In this document: one piece after another, positions 1-7,797 of the stretch
Layout of the letters: each line of letters starts with the position of its first letter
Numbering within the stretch: the stretch's first letter is position 1
Assembly: GCA_030603465.1 (NCBI GenBank)
Contig: JAUVXT010000037.1
Location: forward strand, 1-14,032
Length of the DNA stretch: 14,032 nucleotides
Reading direction: 5' to 3'
Source of the DNA: Deltaproteobacteria bacterium
Lineage (GTDB): Bacteria > Desulfobacterota > Syntrophia > Syntrophales > UBA2210
Made by a program: the position numbers and the translations under genes
The notes under the pieces: generated by a model
Databases searched by the model: none
Told to the model about the DNA's origin: nothing
The model's input: the letters and a program-made list of their open reading frames with translations, nothing else

Positions 1-2930
1 TTTCGCGCTTCATCCAGATCAAACCCCATTTCGATTTTCCAGATATCCCAGAATTCATCACTCAGCTGCCCTTTAGCCTGGGGGACAATTTTGGGATCTT
101 CATAGTTCCTCCTCTGCAAAGGGGCATTGGCAATGAACCTGTTCTCCATCTCACGGGCCAGCATCGGTTCAACCACCAAGCGTCCGAATTCATCGCGAAA
201 AAGAATGTCGCCCAAAGGCGAGATTGTGAGTTCTGGAGCGAGCGCGTTGTAATAGATCGCATCTGAGAGACCGCCAATACGTACCAACAGCGCAGCGCGC
301 GCGATCAACTTACTTAGCTCGATATCTGAGACTTGGATGCCGCCCTCAGCCGGACAGACGCATAAGGCGATCTCAGTCAGAATACGGCTTGCGATATTGG
401 CGCCAGAAAACTTCGACGTTTGCTCTATATAGCGATCGACCGTGCCGGGCTTATCGCCATGCAGGCCGAGGACAGCTGCGGATGTCCGCTTCCAATGGTC
501 TGCCTTGGCATTTGCTTTCTCGCAATTGGCCACAAGGCGCGTTAGTGCTGAAAGCCGGTCAAACGCTTTGAGCGCCTTGAAGATTTCAGACAGCAAGGCA
601 TCGACAACCTTCTCAAGAAAACCTGTACATGCTTCTCTGCCTTCTATTTTGTTGCTCTGACCTTTTTCAAGGACACGCCAACCAAGACCGATTTTCGTAG
701 CGGCATCATCTACCGGATCGATAGCAATGAGCTCTTTGGGTAGCGTATCCCGGACATAATCCATAAATTTCTGCGCGTGAAAGAGATGGAAGCTACGCGC
801 ATTGTTGTTCGGGACAACAAGATTCTCAACCGCCTCAGCCTCGCTGTCCCAATTTTCTATGCCAAGGAGATGCAGATAAGCCTGCGCCAGGGTCCGGACA
901 AAAAGGCGCTCTGCAACATTTTCGGCAATGCCAAAACTAGATAGAAACCCAGCGTTAAAGATGACTTTACAAGCGTTGGAATCGCTGTAAGGCTTGATTA
1001 TGCAGAGTGAAAGAAGATCTTCAAGAACCGGCTTATCTAACCCTTCCTTAGGTGGATCACTGTCAAGAAATTCAACATAGACCTTGAGATTATGCATCTT
1101 GGTGGCAGCCTCGTTGCGCTCACCAAGAACATTGCCGATGCGATGCAGCCATTCACTCGCCATTTCCCAAAGCCGGTATTCGACTTCTCTCTCGGAAATG
1201 TTGGGTGCGGCAACGGACATCCAGAGTTGGATCGCGCCTTCGTAGACGGACGTAAGCGATCTATTTCGAACGTCGTTCATGGATGCATAGACACGCCGTG
1301 AGCTTTCACTGGTGAAGAATGGTTTTGGAGATACGTGCTGGACATCATGCCAAGTTCCGGTGTTATCAATCGCGCAGTGGCGATCGTAACCATGATCAGA
1401 TTCAGCACGCACTTCCCGCAGAAGGTTGAAGGGCGGATTGAGTATCAAGGGTTTCTCTGGCGAAATCTTACCATCCGGTAGCTGTGAATGTGGTACGAAG
1501 TGACCTCTGTTGCTGCGCACCCATCCGATCAAATTCACAATCCCATTGGGATTGACGATATGGACTCCAGCCTTTCTCACAGTCTCCAGCCCATCTTGAA
1601 TGCGCCAGAAGTAACCGGGATTCATGTCACCCAGCCAACTGAGTCGCACGAGGTCAGCCGCAGACATGCTTTCAAAACGCCAATGCGGGTGATCCAGTTC
1701 GATAACCTCGGTAGCATAGCCTTTACCCCAGCCGCAGCCAACCAGTACGACGAGCCCCTCTTTGAAATCACGCTGTCCTTCAAAATGATTGATGATCTCA
1801 TTGATCGAAGTTTGGAGCGCCTTGGTCAAGGTGCCGTTGTCTTGATAAATTTTCTTGAAGCCGCCATCGGGATGCACTTGCACCGATGGTAAAAAGAGAT
1901 GGAATGAGATGAAGTATCCCTCATCAACTTTGAAGTAGAAATTCGACCATTGGTGCGTACCTGATTTCTCCCAATGGACCGGTGCTCGCATTGGACCGCC
2001 AAGCAAGGGCGTGTCGAAGAATAGTTTTGAATAATTCCGGGCAAGTACGCGATCGAAGGTTTCGACCAGCTCTCCTTCGATAATACTTCCGATCGCATAA
2101 TCCCGTACGGCAACGGATAGTGCTGAGGGGAATGCGACAGTAAGATCCGTTGAGTTATACACGATCAGTGGGCAGCGGTCTAAATGGCTAAGACCAATAT
2201 GCTGCGCAGGTAAATCCTCTCGCATCTGCGAATGCAAGAGGAATGGCTCGATATCATCGGAGGTGATGCCGCGTTCATCGAGTTCAGCAAAGCTGATCGT
2301 CACATGAGATATTAGGGCGTTGCGCCCCGGGAGTATCTGAGGTGATAACACCGAATAGCGTTCATCAGAACCGAGCTGGTAACGGTGTAGTCCGGCTTTC
2401 TCGCAGATCATATCGGAAATTACGAGCAACGCGCGAACGCTTTTCTTGATTTGCCCGAATTGTCCGGTGTCGGGCATTGTTGCAATTACGTCGAGAACGC
2501 GCTGAGTATAGAAGCCCCCGGCTTCCCAGATACCTTCGAGCAGCCGGTAGTCTCCGTTTCTATCCTGTACTAGGGAGACAAAGACATCTTCCGCCAGATC
2601 TTCTCCTATCACACTTTGCGATTTACCAATCTGTGCAAACCAGCGAACAGCATCACCGATGCTTGCCTTCTTTTGACCGCAGCAGTATATCACAGCCAGA
2701 GCAACAAGGATTTCAAGGCGAATGCAATGCGACTGGAGTTTGGGCAGTGTTAGGAGACTTGCCAGGAGGGAAACGGTGGTACTTGGATCGTAGCGAGTAA
2801 GATCAAGAACAAGAAGTTCATTGTCTTTGGCGATCTCTTCGATGGTCACATACAGGCTTGCCCACCGGGTACGTTCGGAAAAAAAAGTTTCCAGTTTATC
2901 CCAATCGGATTGTGTGAATTCGTCAGACAA
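1..2930 (-). CDS. Large protein of unknown family, C-terminus beyond the left edge
   Basis: A single minus-strand frame stays open from a TAG at 2942-2940 to base 1, giving at least 976 codons without a stop. This is far too long to be chance at this base composition. The likely start is TTG at 2930, with AGGA seven bases upstream; no ATG occurs in frame near the 5' end. The protein begins MSDEFTQSDWDKLETFFSE. It looks soluble: I see no signal peptide and no convincing membrane helices. It is rich in acidic and aromatic residues. A glycine-rich stretch VGCGWGKG (about residues 397-404) superficially recalls a P-loop but does not fit GxxxxGK[ST]. Another readable block is EDLAEDVFVSLVQD followed by EGIWEAGGFY, near residues 95-125. 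I do not recognise the family and assign no function. Arginine is mostly CGN, unlike the genes to the right, which suggests horizontal acquisition. The gene may follow a decayed upstream gene that ends nine bases before it. Confidence 0.8.
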   Translation of the reverse strand, partial: MSDEFTQSDWDKLETFFSERTRWASLYVTIEEIAKDNELLVLDLTRYDPSTTVSLLASLLTLPKLQSHCIRLEILVALAVIYCCGQKKASIGDAVRWFAQIGKSQSVIGEDLAEDVFVSLVQDRNGDYRLLEGIWEAGGFYTQRVLDVIATMPDTGQFGQIKKSVRALLVISDMICEKAGLHRYQLGSDERYSVLSPQILPGRNALISHVTISFAELDERGITSDDIEPFLLHSQMREDLPAQHIGLSHLDRCPLIVYNSTDLTVAFPSALSVAVRDYAIGSIIEGELVETFDRVLARNYSKLFFDTPLLGGPMRAPVHWEKSGTHQWSNFYFKVDEGYFISFHLFLPSVQVHPDGGFKKIYQDNGTLTKALQTSINEIINHFEGQRDFKEGLVVLVGCGWGKGYATEVIELDHPHWRFESMSAADLVRLSWLGDMNPGYFWRIQDGLETVRKAGVHIVNPNGIVNLIGWVRSNRGHFVPHSQLPDGKISPEKPLILNPPFNLLREVRAESDHGYDRHCAIDNTGTWHDVQHVSPKPFFTSESSRRVYASMNDVRNRSLTSVYEGAIQLWMSVAAPNISEREVEYRLWEMASEWLHRIGNVLGERNEAATKMHNLKVYVEFLDSDPPKEGLDKPVLEDLLSLCIIKPYSDSNACKVIFNAGFLSSFGIAENVAERLFVRTLAQAYLHLLGIENWDSEAEAVENLVVPNNNARSFHLFHAQKFMDYVRDTLPKELIAIDPVDDAATKIGLGWRVLEKGQSNKIEGREACTGFLEKVVDALLSEIFKALKAFDRLSALTRLVANCEKANAKADHWKRTSAAVLGLHGDKPGTVDRYIEQTSKFSGANIASRILTEIALCVCPAEGGIQVSDIELSKLIARAALLVRIGGLSDAIYYNALAPELTISPLGDILFRDEFGRLVVEPMLAREMENRFIANAPLQRRNYEDPKIVPQAKGQLSDEFWDIWKIEMGFDLDEAR

Positions 2931-2939
2931 TGCGTTATC

Positions 2940-3044
2940 CTATTTCCTGTTAGCGGATGGTAGAATCCACAAGGCGCTCACCTGTGCTTCCGAAGGCAAA
3001 CGTAGAACAGGGCATCCACTCGTTAGCCAAAACGGCACAGTGGT
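2940..3044 (-). pseudogene. Possible C-terminal remnant of a gene upstream of the large orphan gene
   Basis: Thirty-four codons between two in-frame stops read as protein-like sequence, including CPVLRLPSEAQVSALWI and ending ANRK before TAG at 2942-2940. The stop lies only nine bases before the TTG of the long gene and in the same frame, as expected for two genes of one operon. No start codon or ribosome binding site precedes it in this frame. The neighbouring minus-strand frame is open further upstream, so a frameshift near 3045 is possible. It could also be chance open sequence. The family is not recognised. Confidence 0.3.
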
Positions 3045-3171
3045 TCATGATATGAATGTCCTGCTCCTGTTTTATCATTTCCCTGAACCCATGATTAGAG
3101 ACGCTCCGGTGGCACGAGGCAGCATATGAGGCCCAACCAGTGTATATATGGATCCTGATAAAAACCTAAAC

Positions 3172-3187
3172 ACGGCAATATTGCCGT
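3172..3187. repeat. Perfect 16-bp palindrome
   Basis: ACGGCAATATTGCCGT is self-complementary over all 16 bases with no spacer. Such symmetry fits a site for a dimeric DNA-binding protein, but no regulator gene is nearby and the nearest start codon (2930, minus strand) is about 240 bases away. Function is unknown. Confidence 0.4.
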
Positions 3188-3298
3188 ACAAGACCCCTCG
3201 AAATAACTTTATGAATATACAAAATAACGCACGTAAAAAATGAGTTTATGAAGCGTTAACACTTTTATCATGGGGTTTTATCCGGGTCCGCATAAAAT

Positions 3299-3327
3299 AA
3301 CCCCGCCACTCAATGTGAAACGGGGTT
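3299..3327 (-). terminator. Hairpin, probable terminator for the activator remnant
   Basis: Arms AACCCCG (3299-3305) and CGGGGTT (3321-3327) form a perfect 7-bp stem around a 15-base loop. Read on the minus strand it is followed by TATTTTATG, and on the plus strand by TTATAG, so neither U-tract is strong. It lies about 160 bases past the stop of the minus-strand activator fragment, which makes that strand the likelier user. Confidence 0.4.
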
Positions 3328-3489
3328 TTATAGTAATCCTTTCATAGTTCCCTCTCTTTTCAGTGAAAAGAATCGGCACTGTTTTATGAATGATTTTATT
3401 AGAATAGAAGCAATACTACGCCTATTATAATAAATGTCAAGGAATTTTATTGTGTTGCAGCGTCGCGTGGAAGCCGCATAGGGATTGTT

Positions 3490-4125
3490 TTACGAGGTTA
3501 TCTTTGTTGCCATCACTGCCGCACCGATGGCGCCGTTTACCTGGGCGGTGTCCAGAACAGTTATGGATACGCCGAGTTGTTTTTCCAGCGCTCTGGCGCC
3601 GCCGATATTCTGTGCCACGCCCCCCGTCATCATGACCGGTTCGGTTGTTCCCACCCGCCGCGCCAGGGCGGAGATCCGCGATGCCACCGATTCGTGGATG
3701 CCGGCGATGATGTTTTTCCTCTTTTCCCCCTTCGAAATGAGTGAGATGACCTCCGATTCGGCGAAGACAGTGCAGATGCTGCTGATCCGGGCGGGATTGT
3801 CGGCCTGGAGTGACAGATTCCCGAAATCCGCAAGATCCACCTCCAGAGCCCTCGCCATGACCTCGAGGAATCTCCCCGTTCCGGCGGCGCATTTGTCATT
3901 CATCTCGAAGTCCTTCACCTTTCCCTCCGTGTCGATGGAAAGGGCCTTACTGTCCTGTCCTCCCACGTCTATGACTGTGCGCACTCCGGGATTGAGAAAG
4001 CGGGCGCCCGCGCCGTGGCAGATGATTTCGCTCATCGCCTTGTGGGCAAAGGTGACGCTCTTTCTGCCGTAACCCGTCGCAATGATCCTTTCGATGGCCG
4101 CTTCTTCAAGGTTCAGTTCCGCTCT
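3490..4125 (-). pseudogene. 5'-truncated BadF/BadG/HgdC-type activator ATPase
   Basis: This is the C-terminal part of an ATP-dependent activator of the kind that reduces 2-hydroxyacyl-CoA dehydratases or serves in benzoyl-CoA reductase. Reading back from the stop, the family-like sequence begins around LNLEEAAIERIIATGYGR (about 4125). It continues through CHGAGARFL, the phosphate motif DVGGQDSK, NDKCAAGTGRFLE, ICTVFAESEVIS, TGGVAQNIG and GAIGAA. The two cysteines expected to hold the bridging [4Fe-4S] cluster are present, 39 residues apart (C49 and C88 counted from the internal ATG at 4035), matching the spacing in HgdC. The N-terminal phosphate-1 motif GxDxGSTxxK is missing. Upstream the frame meets a TGA in unrelated AT-rich DNA. 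An internal ATG at 4035 could still give a 181-aa product, but without half of the nucleotide-binding fold it is unlikely to work. I infer a truncated gene. Confidence 0.85.
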
Positions 4126-4378
4126 TATACAAATAATATTTACTATGAAACTGTTTCATTGAAGCCTTAAACTGCCCGATTATAAGAAGCGCATCACTAT
4201 TTGATGGCAGAGTCTCATCGTCAAGAAAATCAAGAAATTCAGAAGTCGGTTCATCTTTCAATATTTCTTTAATTGGTTCTATAATACGGTTGATGTTTTT
4301 CACTTTAAATTTGTTTAAAGGTTCATCAGGTTTCTTTTTTGAAAACTCCTTCATCTCATGGTATATAGAATCTAACAT
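4106..4378 (-). CDS. Small hypothetical protein, 90 aa
   Basis: The ATG at 4378 is preceded by GGAG with a 6-base gap, a good ribosome binding site. The 90-codon product begins MLDSIYHEMKEF and is charged, Lys/Glu/Asp-rich and probably helical. It has no cysteine and no membrane segment. Base composition is clearly more AT-rich than both neighbours. It sits exactly between two genes that have lost their 5' ends, so it probably came in with the DNA that replaced them. Its last codons overlap the first recognisable bases of the activator remnant, so its stop (TGA at 4108-4106) may come from the activator gene and its own C-terminus may be cut. I do not recognise the family. A toxin-antitoxin or phage origin is possible but not shown. 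Confidence 0.6.
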   Translation of the reverse strand: MLDSIYHEMKEFSKKKPDEPLNKFKVKNINRIIEPIKEILKDEPTSEFLDFLDDETLPSNSDALLIIGQFKASMKQFHSKYYLYKSGTEP

Positions 4379-4390
4379 TTCAAACTCCGG

Positions 4391-4750
4391 TTGAAGAGGA
4401 TGATAAAGTCATCGGGGATGAACGTGTACCCGATGCAGGTGAAAGCGGTTCTCTGCAAGCATCCCGCGGTGGCGGCGGCCTGCGTGATCGGCGTTCCCGA
4501 CAGGGTGCAGGTGGAGCGTGTCAAAGCCTTCGTTATTCTGAAGGATCTCGCAAAGGGGGGAGCGGATATGGAAAAGGCGCTCATCGATCATTGCAGGGAG
4601 ACCCTGATAAAATGGAGTTGCCCGAGAGAGATAGAATTCCGTGAGACCCTTTCTATGACCCTTGTGGGAAAGATCACATACAAGGAGCTCGAGGAAAAAG
4701 AGCTGGAACGACTGAGAGCGGCCGGAGAGTATGCGGGGGAGCGAACGTAA
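4391..4750 (+). pseudogene. C-terminal fragment of an AMP-forming acyl-CoA synthetase
   Basis: The 119 codons match the mobile C-terminal domain of ANL-superfamily acyl-CoA ligases. They contain KSSGMNVYP at the hinge side, HPAVAAACVIGVPD, VKAFVILKD, and LVGKITYKELEEKE with the conserved lysine (K94) that acts in adenylation. The whole N-terminal adenylate-forming domain (about 400 residues in the family) is absent. The frame opens after a TAA at about 4373, and homology begins almost at once at KRMIKSSG. A TTG at 4391 is the only candidate start and it has no ribosome binding site. The fragment points away from the activator remnant on the other side of the small AT-rich gene. Both together suggest a lost aromatic- or fatty-acid-CoA locus. 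The fragment alone cannot form an acyl-CoA thioester. Confidence 0.85.
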
Positions 4751-4839
4751 TGTTTAATTCTGGATGAGGAATTTGTGCCTGATGTACGATTAATCATTCA
4801 ACATGTAAGATTTTCCGGGTTGTACGGCTTAGTATTGTT

Positions 4840-5874
4840 TTGAGACAAATTGCACACGTCGATATGGATGCCTTTTTTGCCGCCATAGAACAAAAGAGGT
4901 GTCCCGAATTAACAGGTCTGCCTGTCGTAATCGGGGGGTCCGGCGATCCCACCAGGAGGGGCGTCGTATCTACCGCTTCCTATGAGGCGAGGAAATTTGG
5001 TATCCATTCCGCCATGCCCCTGAGAAAGGCCCATCAGTTATGCCCGAAGGCCATCGTTCTTCCCGTTGATTACAGCGAGTATAAGCGAGTATCGAAGGTG
5101 GTAAAGAATATCCTCAGAGAATTCACCCCGGTAATGGAAGATGTGGGGATTGATGAGGCCTATCTCGATATGACAGGGATAGAGAATCCGGCAGATGTGG
5201 TGGCGGTGATCAAAAAGGGGATAGGGGACGAAACAGGGCTTACCTGTTCGTTCGGAATAGCGCCCAACAAGCTTCTGGCAAAGATCGCTTCCGACATGGA
5301 CAAGCCTGACGGCATCACCATCATTACAATGAAGGACATTGAAAAGATTCTCTGGCCTCTGTCAGTCAGAAAACTGATAGGGATAGGGCCGAAAACAGAG
5401 CAGTGCCTTAACGAAATGGGAATCAAGGAAATCGGCGAGATCGCCGCTCTTCCCCTCGATGGACTGATCGAGAGATTTGGTCTGTCTTACGGAAATTATC
5501 TCTATCGCGCATCAAGGGGGCTCGATGACAGCCCGCTCGTTACTCACAGGGAACCCAAATCGATAAGCAGGGAAACGACCTTTCAGAAGGATGTGAGAGA
5601 CTGGCAGTTTATTGCAAAAACCCTGGCCGGCCTGACAAAAAGGGTGGCGGAAGATATGAGGCAGTCGGGTTACAAAGCGCAAACATTTACACTGAAGTTG
5701 CGTTTCAGTGATTTTGAGACACACACCAGGGCAAAGACGATTGATATGGCGACGGATTCGGAAGAGGCCGTAAGACGGGCCATCTTCGAGTGCCTCAAGA
5801 AGATCGACCTCACGAAGAGGGTGCGGCTTCTCGGCGTACGGGCGGGAAAACTGGTGAAAATCGGTGGAAATTAA
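4840..5874 (+). CDS. dinB: DNA polymerase IV (Y-family)
   Basis: Error-prone translesion polymerase of 344 residues, a normal length. The N-terminus HVDMDAFFAAIEQKR carries the first metal-binding aspartate (D8). The second acidic cluster is GIDEAYLD (D105, E106), with glycine where many relatives have serine. TRRGVVSTASYEARKFGIHSAMP is the typical fingers/palm segment. CSFGIAPNKLLAKIASD and IGIGPKTEQCLNEMGI (helix-hairpin-helix) follow. The C-terminal little-finger domain includes SISRETTF. TTG at 4840 is chosen because it places the conserved N-terminus correctly and no in-frame ATG lies between it and the upstream stop at 4780. The ribosome binding site is weak, suggesting low expression. 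The protein ends KLVKIGGN with no recognisable QLxLF-type beta-clamp motif at the C-terminus. I could not identify an SOS operator upstream. Confidence 0.95.
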   Translation: MRQIAHVDMDAFFAAIEQKRCPELTGLPVVIGGSGDPTRRGVVSTASYEARKFGIHSAMPLRKAHQLCPKAIVLPVDYSEYKRVSKVVKNILREFTPVMEDVGIDEAYLDMTGIENPADVVAVIKKGIGDETGLTCSFGIAPNKLLAKIASDMDKPDGITIITMKDIEKILWPLSVRKLIGIGPKTEQCLNEMGIKEIGEIAALPLDGLIERFGLSYGNYLYRASRGLDDSPLVTHREPKSISRETTFQKDVRDWQFIAKTLAGLTKRVAEDMRQSGYKAQTFTLKLRFSDFETHTRAKTIDMATDSEEAVRRAIFECLKKIDLTKRVRLLGVRAGKLVKIGGN

Positions 5875-5994
5875 AAGGTTTTTCTGATAGAAATCCCTTG
5901 GCTTCTGAAAAGACGGCACTTACAGGTGGTGATGCAATCATAATTCGTACGATACCGCGACTTTTTATATTTGGTTGTTGTCGTCCTTGCCGCT

Positions 5995-6017
5995 GGTTCA
6001 ATCTTGCAGATTGAACC
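5995..6017. repeat. 9-bp inverted repeat with 5-base loop
   Basis: GGTTCAATC and GATTGAACC pair perfectly around TTGCA. The hairpin lies 121 bases past the dinB stop in the 287-base gap before the phosphate transporter gene. Neither side has a T-run, so it is not a classical intrinsic terminator. It may be a protein-binding site or an RNA hairpin at the 3' end of the dinB transcript. Confidence 0.45.
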
Positions 6018-6069
6018 TCATCATTAAAGAGAGTTTCTGATGACTATAAGAGTTAAGTGTATCGAAAGA

Positions 6070-6093
6070 TATTAAATGGGTGAATATTTAATA
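6070..6093. repeat. AT-rich inverted repeat upstream of the phosphate transporter
   Basis: TATTAAAT and ATTTAATA pair over 8 bases around an 8-base spacer, 69 bases before the ATG of the transporter gene. Position and symmetry would suit an operator, but its A/T-only composition makes chance plausible. It does not match the Pho box pattern known from enterobacteria. Confidence 0.3.
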
Positions 6094-6161
6094 GTATAAG
6101 CTGGTTGTAGCGCATTTGCACGTTTACACATTTAAGGTCCTGGAAAGGGAATTGTATTAAC

Positions 6162-7769
6162 ATGGAATGGAAAATTCTTTTGGGTGTCACCGGAGGGCTG
6201 GGGCTGTTTATTTACGGAATGTATCTCGTCAGTGATTCACTGCGTAAGCTATCACTGGGCCTGTTGAAGATGATGCTGGAAAAGCTCACTTCCAACAGCA
6301 TCAAGTCAACCCTGGTGGGCCTTGTGGTGACGGCTACCATACAGAGTTCCAGTGCGACCTCGGTAATTCTCATCGGATTTTTGAATGCGGGGCTCCTGCC
6401 GTTGGCGGCAGCCTTTGCCATTATGCTTGGCGCCCATGTGGGGACGACGGTCACCGCCCAGCTTGTGGCCTTTAAGTTTACAGCGATAGCGCCCGTTATC
6501 GTCTTTGTCGGCGTTGTCGTTTTTCTCGTGTCGAAAAAGGACAAAAATAAGAACAGAGGACTGGCCTTGCTGGGCTTTGGAATGCTCTTTCTGGGGCTCG
6601 AATTGATGAGTTCCGCCGTCAAACCCTTGGCGGATAATGAGGTCACCCGTGAGATCTTTATCAAATTCGGAAGGGAGCCACTCCTGGGGGTTTTGACAGG
6701 GCTGGTCGTCACCCTGGTCCTGCAGAGCAGCAGCACCGTCTCCGGTATGATTATCGCCTTTGCGACTGCGGGACTCCTGGATCTTCCGTCGTCAATCTAT
6801 CTCATATTCGGAACAAACATCGGCACGGGGATTACCGCTATTATTGCGAGTATCGGTGGTAACCGGTCCAGTAAAAGACTGGCGCTGGGGAATATTATCT
6901 CCACCGCCATTGGCGCGGTCATTGCCCTGTGGTTAGCACCCCTCTACATTGCCTATATCCCACTCACTGCAGATGACATTGCAAGACAGGTCGCCAATAC
7001 CCATACGGTATTCAATCTCTTCAATGCCATCCTGTTCCTGCCACTGGTGCCCTTCTTTGTGATGGCGATGAATAAAATCGTGCCGGGACAGGACTATGAA
7101 AAGAAGGAGATCCGGCACCTGGACGCGCATCTGCTGCCGACGCCCTCTCTCGCCATCAGGGCCGTCATTAAAGAGCTGATCGTCATGCTGGACATCTGTC
7201 AGGAGATGCTGGGAAAGGCAAGAAAGTGCACAATAACTTACAACCATAAATTGAGGAATGAAATCTCCATCGATGAAGAATCTGTAGATGAAATGCAGAG
7301 AAATATCACCGACTATCTGGTGGGGATTACAAAACATGAGTTGACTGACAAACACCGGCGATTGGTTCCTGCCATTCTCCATAGCGTGAACGACCTCGAG
7401 AAGGTGGGCGACTACTGCGAAAGTATTATAAAACAGACCCACAGGGCCTTTGAATATGATCTTGAATTTTCCAGGGAAGCCTTGGAAGAGCTTGAAAAGC
7501 TTTTTCATAAGACCGACACCCTGATGAGACAGACAAGGAAGGCCATTGAAGATGATGATGCCAGGGCCGCGTCCATAACGCTGACTATTGAAGGTGAGAT
7601 AGATGAACTGATAGAGCAATACAAGCTCAACCATGTGAAGAGACTCGGACAGGGAGATTGTATCAGCGATGCCGGGCTCGTTTTTTCAGATATCCTCACC
7701 GATTTGGAGAGGCTGAATGACCATCTGTGTAATATTACGAAGGGCATTTTACATATCGGGAAAAGATAA
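6162..7769 (+). CDS. Na+/phosphate cotransporter family protein with C-terminal PhoU-like domain
   Basis: A 535-residue inner-membrane protein of the NptA/YjbB (PNaS) family, expected to move inorganic phosphate with sodium. Two copies of the family's signature are visible: QSSSATS (61-67) followed by GAHVGTTVTAQ (90-100), and QSSSTVS (188-194) followed by GTNIGTGITA (217-226). These are the inverted-repeat halves of the transport core. Several hydrophobic segments fill residues 5-300, ending near ANTHTVFNLFNAILFLPLVPF. From about residue 330 to the end the protein is helical, charged and soluble, as in the PhoU-like regulatory domain fused to many members (EKVGDYCESIIK, DLERLNDHLCNITKG). The ATG at 6162 has GGAAAGGGA about 11 bases upstream. 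No other phosphate genes are adjacent. In this family the direction of transport (uptake or efflux) cannot be told from sequence. Confidence 0.92.
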   Translation: MEWKILLGVTGGLGLFIYGMYLVSDSLRKLSLGLLKMMLEKLTSNSIKSTLVGLVVTATIQSSSATSVILIGFLNAGLLPLAAAFAIMLGAHVGTTVTAQLVAFKFTAIAPVIVFVGVVVFLVSKKDKNKNRGLALLGFGMLFLGLELMSSAVKPLADNEVTREIFIKFGREPLLGVLTGLVVTLVLQSSSTVSGMIIAFATAGLLDLPSSIYLIFGTNIGTGITAIIASIGGNRSSKRLALGNIISTAIGAVIALWLAPLYIAYIPLTADDIARQVANTHTVFNLFNAILFLPLVPFFVMAMNKIVPGQDYEKKEIRHLDAHLLPTPSLAIRAVIKELIVMLDICQEMLGKARKCTITYNHKLRNEISIDEESVDEMQRNITDYLVGITKHELTDKHRRLVPAILHSVNDLEKVGDYCESIIKQTHRAFEYDLEFSREALEELEKLFHKTDTLMRQTRKAIEDDDARAASITLTIEGEIDELIEQYKLNHVKRLGQGDCISDAGLVFSDILTDLERLNDHLCNITKGILHIGKR

Positions 7770-7797
7770 TCCTTCTCTTGACTTAAAGAAATATTTT

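Larger units (their letters stand above)
3045..3489. other. AT-rich stretch without a convincing gene
   Basis: No reading frame here has both a plausible start with ribosome binding site and protein-like content. It holds a perfect 16-base palindrome (3172-3187), a terminator-like hairpin (3299-3327) and a short dyad CTTTTCA-G-TGAAAAG (3356-3370). A minus-strand frame can be read between about 3050 and 3160, but I cannot support it as a gene. The stretch separates the long orphan gene from the activator remnant and probably contains the rearrangement boundary of the left block. Confidence 0.5.

Noticed and set aside
1719..1742. Walker A (P-loop) in the large left protein, VGCGWGKG
   Set aside because: The spacing does not fit GxxxxGK[ST], the residue after GK is glycine, and I see no Walker B partner. 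ATPase activity is not claimed.
3485..4072. A 195-codon plus-strand open frame antisense to the activator remnant
   Set aside because: The minus strand shows clear family motifs (DVGGQDSK, NDKCAAGTGR). The plus frame has no recognisable content and is a shadow of a GC-rich gene.
5875..6014. Frameshifted continuation of dinB past 5874
   Set aside because: The other two frames after the stop do not encode a clamp motif or any family-like sequence, and the length is already normal.
6933..7634. A 233-codon minus-strand frame inside the phosphate transporter gene
   Set aside because: It is antisense to a convincing membrane protein plus PhoU-like domain, has no family-like sequence and no proper ribosome binding context.
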